Shown: positions 1 through 6,320 of the stretch, piece after piece
Layout: each line of letters starts with the position of its first letter
Numbering within the stretch: position 1 is the first letter of the stretch
Assembly: GCA_937928335.1 (NCBI GenBank)
Contig: CALFWN010000273.1
Location: forward strand, 1 to 7,380
Source of the DNA: an uncultured Litoreibacter sp.
Lineage (GTDB): Bacteria > Pseudomonadota > Alphaproteobacteria > Rhodobacterales > Rhodobacteraceae
Direction of reading: 5' to 3'
DNA: 7,380 nt
Made by a program: the position numbers and the translations under genes
Notes under the pieces: model-generated
What the model was told of the DNA's origin: nothing
Databases searched by the model: none
The model's input: only the letters and a program-made list of their open reading frames with translations

Positions 1-119
1 GGAGGCCAGCGGACGTTATGACCGTGCTCTGGAGATGCACTATGCTGACATCAACAACATGCCACACACGGCTAAGTTTGACGTAAATAGTTGCACTCGA
101 CCCTCATATCGCGCTTGCG
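1..119. other. Upstream region without an assignable gene
   Basis: No gene can be assigned here with confidence. One plus-strand frame (codons starting at base 2) is open from the left edge to a TGA at 137-139 and reads as a plausible protein tail, with a TPR-like stretch GRYDRALEMHYADIN. It could be the C-terminus of a gene lying mostly outside the window, but 45 codons in GC-rich DNA is weak evidence and it would overlap the glycosylase gene. The frame used by the glycosylase is closed by a TAA at 84-86. No good sigma-70 promoter stands out; a TTGACG hexamer at 78-83 has no properly spaced -10 partner. Confidence 0.3.
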
Positions 120-851
120 TTGCTGGACTGGCAAATTGACCTCGGCGCGACGGAGGCAATCGGTGAAACACCCGTGAACCGATACGAGACGCCGAAAAAA
201 CAACCCAAACCAGAGGTGAACGCGGAGGCCGTCGCGCCGGTTTTGGCGCCAACTGCCGACCCCGCCGCAGAAGCGCGGACGCTGGCTGACGCGGCTCAGG
301 ATCTGGATGGGTTGAAGGCCGCTATCTCAGGGTTCGAGCTGTGCGAATTGAAAAAGGGCGCGCGATCGCTGGTCTTCTCTGATGGTGTGCCCGGCGCGCG
401 GGTGATGGTCATTGGCGAGGCCCCCGGCCGGGACGAGGACCGTGAGGGCCGCCCCTTTGTGGGCCGCGCAGGCCAGCTTCTGGATGCGATGTTTGCTGAA
501 ATCGGGCATGGCCGCGCAGGTGCGGAACATCCGATCTACATTACCAATGTCATGCCCTGGCGACCGCCGCAGAACCGGGAACCTACGCCCGATGAGATTG
601 CAATGATGATGCCGTTTCTGGAGCGCCATGTGGCTCTGGCCAAGCCGGATGTGCTGGTGTTGATGGGCAATGTCTCTTGCATGGCCGTGCTGGGCAAGAA
701 GGGCATCACCCGGCTGCGGGGCACATGGGTCGAGGCGCTGGGCAAACCCGTCTTGCCGATGTTCCACCCGGCCTATCTGTTGCGCAGCCCATTGGCGAAA
801 CGGGAGGCCTGGGCCGATTTGTTGTCGCTGCAAGCGAGGTTACGATCATGA
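120..851 (+). CDS. Uracil-DNA glycosylase, family-4-like, lacking most Fe-S cluster cysteines
   Basis: This gene encodes a 243-residue (from TTG) DNA-repair enzyme of the uracil-DNA glycosylase superfamily, expected to excise uracil from DNA and start base-excision repair. The family-4 motif 1 is seen as GEAPGRDEDREGRPFVG from residue 99. ITNVMPWRPPQNR lies near 141-153, and motif 2 is HPAYLLR at 216-222. Family 4 enzymes normally bind a 4Fe-4S cluster through a CxxC pair, a Cys in the RPPxNR motif and a Cys before the PFL motif. Here these positions are F72, C75, W147 and M163, so only one ligand remains and a cluster is unlikely. Residues 20-65 are a Pro/Ala-rich, probably flexible linker. 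The TTG start at 120 is the first usual initiator after the in-frame TAA at 84-86, but it has no clear Shine-Dalgarno, and family-like sequence seems to continue upstream to an ATA at 87-89. The stop overlaps the moaB start. The fold is certain; activity and exact start are less so. Confidence 0.9.
   Translation: MLDWQIDLGATEAIGETPVNRYETPKKQPKPEVNAEAVAPVLAPTADPAAEARTLADAAQDLDGLKAAISGFELCELKKGARSLVFSDGVPGARVMVIGEAPGRDEDREGRPFVGRAGQLLDAMFAEIGHGRAGAEHPIYITNVMPWRPPQNREPTPDEIAMMMPFLERHVALAKPDVLVLMGNVSCMAVLGKKGITRLRGTWVEALGKPVLPMFHPAYLLRSPLAKREAWADLLSLQARLRS
836..839 (+). promoter_or_regulatory. Shine-Dalgarno of moaB inside the glycosylase gene
   Basis: GAGG lies eight bases before the ATG at 848, within the last codons of the glycosylase gene. 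It supports the 848 start over longer in-frame starts and fits translational coupling through the ATGA overlap. Confidence 0.6.
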
Positions 852-1378
852 CAGAACGCGCGTTTATCCCGGTCCGTATTGCGGTGCTGACCGTGTCGGA
901 CACAAGAACGCTCGAGGATGACAAATCCGGCAACACGCTGGTCGCACGGTTGGAAGAGGCGGGGCATATTCTGACAGCGCGCCTGATCCTGCCTGATGAG
1001 CGGGCGCAGATCGCGGTTCAGTTGCGGGACTGGTGCGCAGATCCCGAGATTGACGTGATTTTATCGACGGGTGGCACCGGTCTGACCGGGCGTGACGTCA
1101 CGGTCGAGGCGCATCGCGATGTCTATGAAAAAGAGATCGACGCCTTTGGCACGGTGTTTACTCATGTCTCGATGGCCAAGATCGGCACCTCGGCGGTGCA
1201 AAGCCGGGCAACAGGCGGGGTGGCACAGGGCACATATCTCTTTGCGTTGCCGGGCAGCCCCGGCGCCTGCAAGGACGCCTGGGACGAGATTTTGGTCAAA
1301 CAGCTCGATTATCGACACAATCCCTGCAATTTTGTTGAGATTATGCCGCGTCTGGATGAGCACCAGCGACGGAAATAG
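848..1378 (+). CDS. moaB: Molybdenum cofactor biosynthesis protein MoaB
   Basis: This is a cytoplasmic protein of 176 residues, close to the roughly 170 of E. coli MoaB, from the MoaB/MogA family that binds molybdopterin. MogA and some MoaB proteins adenylylate molybdopterin before molybdenum insertion; E. coli MoaB itself is thought not to do so. The N-terminal strand and turn IAVLTVSDTR (11-20) is typical. The molybdopterin-binding loop TGGTGLTGRD spans 74-83 and keeps the conserved Asp, and the second conserved loop LPGSPGACKDAWDEI spans 134-148. The block KIGTSAVQSRATGGVAQGT (111-129) is more like MoaB than MogA. The ATG at 848 overlaps the glycosylase TGA as ATGA, so the genes are probably co-transcribed and coupled. 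A longer in-frame reading from 677 lies within the glycosylase gene and is not a likely start. The intact motifs suggest a working enzyme, but adenylyltransferase activity is inferred from the family. Confidence 0.93.
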   Translation: MTERAFIPVRIAVLTVSDTRTLEDDKSGNTLVARLEEAGHILTARLILPDERAQIAVQLRDWCADPEIDVILSTGGTGLTGRDVTVEAHRDVYEKEIDAFGTVFTHVSMAKIGTSAVQSRATGGVAQGTYLFALPGSPGACKDAWDEILVKQLDYRHNPCNFVEIMPRLDEHQRRK

Positions 1379-1397
1379 CATTTTCGTGCGTTTGGCT

Positions 1398-1440
1398 TGT
1401 AGGGTTGGACGATCTCGGGTTTGCGCCCTACATCTTTTCT
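1398..1440. repeat. Inverted repeat with T-rich tail between moaB and the efflux operon
   Basis: TGTAGGG (1398-1404) is the exact inverted complement of CCCTACA (1426-1432), with 21 bases between the arms, and TCTTTTCT follows at 1433-1440. The arm sequence resembles the GTAGGGT...ACCCTAC extragenic palindromes scattered through many proteobacterial genomes, and this could be a decayed copy. With the T-rich tail it could also act as a weak intrinsic terminator for the glycosylase-moaB unit. The seven-pair stem and long loop make termination uncertain. Confidence 0.45.
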
Positions 1441-1453
1441 GTCGCCACACATT

Positions 1454-1457
1454 GGAG
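1454..1457 (+). promoter_or_regulatory. Shine-Dalgarno of the efflux adaptor
   Basis: GGAG lies eleven bases before the ATG at 1469. The spacing is a little long. It supports the start at 1469, which puts a signal-anchor helix at the N-terminus, over the upstream in-frame TTG at 1421. Confidence 0.5.
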
Positions 1458-1468
1458 CTTTATCGCCC

Positions 1469-2923
1469 ATGCGTTTCTTCCGCCGAAGCCTGATCGGGCT
1501 TTTCTTGTTGTCCGTCACCGCTGGCTTGCTGGCGGTGGGGGGCAATCTTGTCTACTCGGCGCTTAAGACGCGCTGGGCGGAGGAGCCGTCGCAGCGCCCT
1601 GCGCGGGAACGGGTATTCTCTGTAAGTGTGACCACTATCGAGCCCGGCAGCATCACCCCCGAGCTGACCAGCTTTGGCGAGGTCCGCAGCCGCCGTACGC
1701 TTGATCTGCGCGCCCCTTTGGGCGGCACGGTGGTCGAGCTGGCGGAAAACTTTCAGGAAGGCGGCACCGTTCGGGAAGGTCAGCTTCTGGCGCGCATTAA
1801 CCCCGCTGACATGCAGGCTGCGATGGATGTTGCTGAAACCGATCTGCTTGAAGCGGAAGCGGATCTACTGGACGCGCGGCGCGGGATTGATCTGGCCCGC
1901 GACGAGCTGAACGCGGCGCGGACGCAGGCGGATCTGCGGATCAGGGCGTTGGAACGTCAGCGCGATCTCCTGCAACGGAATGTCGGCACGGCAGCCGCCG
2001 TAGAGGAGGCCGAACTGGCCGTTTCAAGCGCTGAGCAGGCCGTGTTGTCGCGACGGCAGGCCCTGCAACAGGCAGAGGCGCAGCTGTCGCAAACCGAAAC
2101 GCTGATCACCCGGCTCAAGATCAACCTGCAGGATGCGAAACGCCGCCTGGCGGATACCGAAATTTTCGCGCGTTTTGACGGGCGGCTTTCGGATATTGCG
2201 GTCTCTGCGGGCGGTCTGGTGGCCAATAATGAGCGGCTGGCACAGCTGGTTGACCCTTTGGCGCTGGAGGTGGCATTTCGTGTCTCCACCAGCCAATATG
2301 CGCGGCTGATTGACGAAAACGGAACCCTGATTGATGCCCCGGTCGAAATTCGAATGGATGTTCTGGGCACGGACCTGATCGCCGAAGGGCGTTTGACCCG
2401 GGAAAGCGCCGCCGTGGCGGAAGGCACGACGGGCCGGCTGCTCTTTGCGGAGATTTCGAACCCCAAAGGGCTGCGGCCCGGCGATTTCGTCACCGTGATC
2501 TCGAAGGAGCCGGAATTGTCGCGTGTCGTGCGGCTGCCTTCTGCGGCGGTCGGGCCGGACCAGACGGTTCTGTTGATCGGTGAAGAAGATCGGCTGGAGC
2601 TGGCAAGTGTCGAGGTGCTGCGCCGCCAGGGCGATGATGTGATTTTGCGCGCACCGGGTCTGCAGGGCCGTGAGGTGGTTACCGAACGAAGTCAGGTTCT
2701 GGGGGCGGGCATCAAGGTCAAACCTATTCGCCAGAGCGGTGCCGCGCCCGAAGAGCCCGAACTTGTCGAGCTGGATGACGACCGCCGCGCCCGGATCATT
2801 GCTTTTGTGGAGGCCAATAGCCGCATCCCCGATGAGGTGAAAGCCCGGATGCTTGGTCAGCTTCAGGAGGCCAAGGTGCCTGCGCAGATGGTGGCTCGCA
2901 TCGAGTCGCGGATGGGGAGCTAG
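1469..2923 (+). CDS. RND efflux periplasmic adaptor subunit (membrane fusion protein, HlyD/AcrA-like)
   Basis: This 484-residue protein should link the inner-membrane RND pump encoded next door to an outer-membrane channel. A basic start (MRFFRR) followed by a hydrophobic segment at about 8-31 forms a signal anchor. No lipobox cysteine is present, so it is probably held by this helix rather than by lipid. The lipoyl-like half motif with RAPLGGTVVEL lies near 81-91 and EGGTVREGQLLARI near 97-110. A long heptad-rich alpha-helical hairpin (about 113-230, rich in Ala, Glu, Gln, Arg and Leu) follows, with the returning lipoyl half at about 231-262 (FARFDGRLSDIAVSAGGLV). A beta-barrel domain with LRPGDFVTV (335-343) and a membrane-proximal domain to about 420 come next. 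Residues 430-484 are an unusual charged helical extension. The length exceeds E. coli AcrA (about 400). The family is clear; the transported substrate cannot be read from sequence. The start was chosen by its Shine-Dalgarno and signal anchor. Confidence 0.92.
   Translation: MRFFRRSLIGLFLLSVTAGLLAVGGNLVYSALKTRWAEEPSQRPARERVFSVSVTTIEPGSITPELTSFGEVRSRRTLDLRAPLGGTVVELAENFQEGGTVREGQLLARINPADMQAAMDVAETDLLEAEADLLDARRGIDLARDELNAARTQADLRIRALERQRDLLQRNVGTAAAVEEAELAVSSAEQAVLSRRQALQQAEAQLSQTETLITRLKINLQDAKRRLADTEIFARFDGRLSDIAVSAGGLVANNERLAQLVDPLALEVAFRVSTSQYARLIDENGTLIDAPVEIRMDVLGTDLIAEGRLTRESAAVAEGTTGRLLFAEISNPKGLRPGDFVTVISKEPELSRVVRLPSAAVGPDQTVLLIGEEDRLELASVEVLRRQGDDVILRAPGLQGREVVTERSQVLGAGIKVKPIRQSGAAPEEPELVELDDDRRARIIAFVEANSRIPDEVKARMLGQLQEAKVPAQMVARIESRMGS
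2914..2919 (+). promoter_or_regulatory. Shine-Dalgarno of the RND permease
   Basis: GGGGAG lies eight bases before the ATG at 2928 and spans the last sense codons of the adaptor. It supports 2928 as the start and close coupling of the two genes. An alternative ATG at 2964 would remove twelve residues. Confidence 0.6.
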
Positions 2924-2927
2924 GCCC

Positions 2928-5900
2928 ATGCGGGACGCGCTGCGATCAACCACGGGCGGGGTGATGTCCTACTTTACCCGTCACCGGACCGCCGCGAACT
3001 TGTTGCTGATCATCCTGCTGGCCATCGGCATCGCGTCCTTGCCCCGTATGCGGACGCAGTTTTTCCCCGATGTAATCGTCGACACGGTGTCGGTAAGTGT
3101 TCCCTGGCGGGGCGCGGGGGCGGAAGATGTTGACCGCGCCATCGTGCAATTGCTTGAGCCGACGCTGCTGGCGGTGGAAGGTGTTGAAAGCTCGGTGTCG
3201 TCCTCGCGGGAGGGCAGCGCCTCTATCACGTTGGAGTTCGAGCCCGATTGGGACATGTCACGCGCCGCCGATGAGGTGCAGGCGGCTGTTGATGCGGTGA
3301 ATGACCTGCCCGAAGACGCAGAGGACCCGGTGGTCCGGCGCGGGGCGTGGCGCGACAGGGTTACCGATGTGGTGATCACCGGCCCGGTGGGCGTCGAGCA
3401 GCTGGGGAGATTTGCCGACGAATTTGTCACGCGCCTGTTTGCGGCAGGCGTCACACGTACCACAATACGCGGGGTCGCGGCCCCCGAAACCATCGTCGAG
3501 GTGCCGTCGCAGGCCCTGATCCGGCATGACGTGACGATGGCCGAGATTGCCGAAGCGATCCGCGGGGAAGCCTCTGCGGACCCGGCGGGCGATGTCTCTG
3601 GGGGCAATGCGCGGGTGCGCACCGGGGTTGCCAAACGAGACCCGGCCCAGATTGCCGCGATTGTTCTGCGGTCGAACCCGGACGGCTCAAAGCTGACGAT
3701 TGGCGATGTGGCGACGGTGCTGGTCGAAGGGACCGACCGGGAGCGCGCCTATTTCCGTGGGGATAACCCGGCGATTTCCGTGCGGGTCGACCGCTCCAAC
3801 CGAGGTGATGCCATCGGCATTCAGGAGCAGGTGACGCAGGTTGCCGAGGATCTTGCGCTGACGCTGCCCTCGGGCACCAGCATTGATCTGATCCGCACCC
3901 GCTCGGAGGCCATTACAGGCCGGCTCGACATTCTGCTCGACAATGGCGCGGTGGGGCTTGGTCTGGTGGTCTTGCTGCTGTTCCTCTTTCTCAACGCACG
4001 CACAGCGTTCTGGGTGGCGGCGGGCATTCCGGTGGCGATGCTTGGCGCCATCGCGCTGATGTATATCGCCGGGCTGACCATCAACATGGTGTCGCTGTTC
4101 GCGCTGATCATCACGCTCGGGATTGTGGTGGATGACGCCATTGTGGTGGGGGAGCACGCGGATTTTCGAAACCGGGCGTTGGGGGAGGACCCTGTCACCG
4201 CTTCGGAAAACGCCGCGCGGCGCATGTCGGCCCCGGTATTTGCAGCCACGCTGACCACTGTGATCGCGTTTTTCGGGCTGGTGGCTGTGGGCGGGCGGTT
4301 TGGTGATCTGATCGCCGATATTCCATTTACCGTGATCGTCGTGCTGATCGCCTCGCTGGTCGAATGTTTCCTGATCTTGCCGCATCATATGAGCCACGCC
4401 CTGGCGGCCTCGGCCAAGGAGCATTGGTATGACTGGCCGTCGCGCACGGTGACCAAAGGGTTCAACTGGTTTCGTGGCGCTGTGTTCCGGCCCTTCATGG
4501 CGGGTGTGATCTGGGCGCGCTACCCCGTTCTGGCGCTGGCCTTGTTGCTGCTGGCCAGCCAGGCGGCGCTATTTATCAAGGGTGATGTCACTTGGCGGTT
4601 CTTCAACGCGCCTGAACGCGGGTCGATCTCGGGCAATTTCTCCATGCTGCCGGGGGCCACACGGCAAGACACGCTTGAGATGATGCGCGAGATGCAGCGC
4701 GCCACTGATGATCTGGCGGCGGAGTATGAGGAACGCTACGGTCTGAACCCGCTGGATTATGTGTTGGCAGAGGTGGGCGGGACCACCGGGCGCGGCCTGT
4801 CAGGGCAGGAGAGCAAGGATGCGGACCAGCTGGGCTCTATCGCGATTGAGCTGATTGATGCGGACCGGCGCAGCTATTCCTCCTTCCAGTTTGTGGGCGA
4901 GCTGCAGGACGCGGTGCGCCGTCACCCGATGGTGGAGCAGGTCAGTTTCCGGGGCTGGCGCTCCGGGCCGGGGGGCGACTCGTTATCGGTGCAGTTTTTC
5001 GGGGCGGAAGCGCAGACCCTGAAAGACGCGGCTGAAGCGCTGAAAACCGCGCTGCTGCAATTCCCCGAAGTGTCTGCCGTTGAGGACAGCCTTGCCTATG
5101 ACAAAGAGGAGCTGATCCTTGATCTGACCGCCCAAGGTCAGGCGCTGGGCTTTACGATTGACGGGCTTGGGCAGGTGCTGCGCAACCGGCTGAATGGCGT
5201 CGAGGCCGCGACCTACCCGGACGGGCCACGCTCTGCCACGATCCGGGTCGAGCTGGCCTCTGGCGAGCTGACGGCCGATTTTCTGGAACGCACCTTCATG
5301 CGTGCTCCGGGCGGGGCCTACGTTCCACTGGCCGATATTGTGACGGTGACGTCGCAGACGGGTTTCTCGACGGTGCGGCGCGAAAACGGGCTTCGGCTTG
5401 TCTCTGTCACCGGTGACATTTCCGAGGATGACCCGGTGCGCGCGGCAGAGATCAACAGCGTGCTCACCACCGAGCTGCTTCCGCAGATCGAGCAGGATTT
5501 CGGCATCGCATCGCGGCAGGCGGGGCTGGCCGAGCAGGAACGCGAGTTCCGCAGTGACGCGACGGTTGGATTTATCTTGTGCCTGATCGGCATCTATCTG
5601 GCGCTGGCCTGGGTCTTTGCCAGCTTTACCCGCCCGCTGGTGATCATGGCGATCATCCCCTTCGGGCTGATCGGAACGATATATGGCCACAATGCGTGGG
5701 ACGTGCCGCTGTCGATGTTTACGGTGGTGGGGCTGATCGGGATGACGGGGATTATCATCAATGACAGTATCGTGCTGGTCTCTACGGTGGATGAATATGC
5801 GAAAGAGCGTGGGTTGATCCCGGCGATCATTGACGGCGCGGCGGACAGGCTGCGCCCGGTGCTGTTGACCACTTTGACCACCGTTCTGGGGCTGGCCCCT

Positions 5901-6320
5901 CTGCTTTTTGAAACCTCGCGTCATGCGCAGTTCCTCAAGCCTACCGTGATCACGCTCTGCTACGGGCTTGGCTTTGGCTTGCTGCTGGTGTTGCTGGTCG
6001 TGCCCTCGCTGATGGCCATGCAGGCTGACGTGGCGCGGCAAACCCGCGCCTTGGCGCGGGCGCTGCGGGCCAGCCCGACTGCTGGTGCATTGCGGGCGGT
6101 GACGCTGCTGAATGTCGCTGTGATTGCTGCGGTTTTTGCAGGGACTTTGGGGATCACTCTATGGCAAGGTGGCCTGCCTGAGCTGCTGCCAACGCTGGGT
6201 GACATGCCTGCCCTGGGTGCGGCCTTTGTGCTGTTTTTGATCGGAGTGGTCGCGTTGCTGTTGGTCAACTGGGTTGGTGCGATCCTGCTGCACATGCTGC
6301 GCGCCGCAAAAGACGCTTAA
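2928..6320 (+). CDS. RND efflux transporter permease subunit (AcrB-like), with C-terminal extension
   Basis: This inner-membrane proton-driven pump of 1130 residues is longer than AcrB (1049). TM1 is at about 23-42, followed by the first periplasmic loop beginning TQFFPDV. TM2-TM6 fall between about 338 and 490, TM7 at about 534-552, the second periplasmic loop (PERG at 562-565) follows, TM8 is at about 879-898, and TM9-TM12 run to about 1025. The TM4 motif GIVVDDAIVVGE carries D402 and D403, matching the AcrB proton-relay pair D407/D408. TM10 reads GMTGIIINDSIVL with I944-N945-D946, so the lysine found at AcrB K940 is absent. TM11 keeps RPVLLTTLTTVLGLAPL. Beyond TM12 a basic/Ala-rich linker leads to two further hydrophobic segments (about 1057-1079 and 1097-1124). 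The start is four bases after the adaptor stop, so the two genes form an operon. The substrate is unknown; multidrug, lipid or other hydrophobic export are all possible. The stop overlaps that of the convergent gene. Confidence 0.94.
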   Translation: MRDALRSTTGGVMSYFTRHRTAANLLLIILLAIGIASLPRMRTQFFPDVIVDTVSVSVPWRGAGAEDVDRAIVQLLEPTLLAVEGVESSVSSSREGSASITLEFEPDWDMSRAADEVQAAVDAVNDLPEDAEDPVVRRGAWRDRVTDVVITGPVGVEQLGRFADEFVTRLFAAGVTRTTIRGVAAPETIVEVPSQALIRHDVTMAEIAEAIRGEASADPAGDVSGGNARVRTGVAKRDPAQIAAIVLRSNPDGSKLTIGDVATVLVEGTDRERAYFRGDNPAISVRVDRSNRGDAIGIQEQVTQVAEDLALTLPSGTSIDLIRTRSEAITGRLDILLDNGAVGLGLVVLLLFLFLNARTAFWVAAGIPVAMLGAIALMYIAGLTINMVSLFALIITLGIVVDDAIVVGEHADFRNRALGEDPVTASENAARRMSAPVFAATLTTVIAFFGLVAVGGRFGDLIADIPFTVIVVLIASLVECFLILPHHMSHALAASAKEHWYDWPSRTVTKGFNWFRGAVFRPFMAGVIWARYPVLALALLLLASQAALFIKGDVTWRFFNAPERGSISGNFSMLPGATRQDTLEMMREMQRATDDLAAEYEERYGLNPLDYVLAEVGGTTGRGLSGQESKDADQLGSIAIELIDADRRSYSSFQFVGELQDAVRRHPMVEQVSFRGWRSGPGGDSLSVQFFGAEAQTLKDAAEALKTALLQFPEVSAVEDSLAYDKEELILDLTAQGQALGFTIDGLGQVLRNRLNGVEAATYPDGPRSATIRVELASGELTADFLERTFMRAPGGAYVPLADIVTVTSQTGFSTVRRENGLRLVSVTGDISEDDPVRAAEINSVLTTELLPQIEQDFGIASRQAGLAEQEREFRSDATVGFILCLIGIYLALAWVFASFTRPLVIMAIIPFGLIGTIYGHNAWDVPLSMFTVVGLIGMTGIIINDSIVLVSTVDEYAKERGLIPAIIDGAADRLRPVLLTTLTTVLGLAPLLFETSRHAQFLKPTVITLCYGLGFGLLLVLLVVPSLMAMQADVARQTRALARALRASPTAGALRAVTLLNVAVIAAVFAGTLGITLWQGGLPELLPTLGDMPALGAAFVLFLIGVVALLLVNWVGAILLHMLRAAKDA

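Noticed and set aside
1421..1468. Upstream TTG start adding 16 residues to the adaptor
   Set aside because: It would begin inside the inverted repeat and put a non-signal peptide before the MRFFRR signal anchor. The ATG at 1469 has its own GGAG.
2853..2927. Longer permease start inside the adaptor gene
   Set aside because: The added 25 residues are Arg/Trp-rich out-of-frame translation of the adaptor. The ATG at 2928 has a strong Shine-Dalgarno and normal operon spacing.
2024..2953. Minus-strand open frame (309 codons) opposite the adaptor
   Set aside because: Antisense to the adaptor, with biased shadow-like composition and no motif.
3687..4424. Minus-strand open frame (245 codons) opposite permease TM2-TM6
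   Set aside because: Very rich in His, Gln, Arg and Asp, which is the complement of hydrophobic membrane codons. It is not a protein-like sequence.
4983..6041. Long minus-strand open frame (352 codons) opposite the permease
   Set aside because: It lies fully antisense to a clear RND gene, is rich in Arg, His, Gln and Pro, and shows no recognisable domain. This is typical shadow coding in GC-rich DNA.
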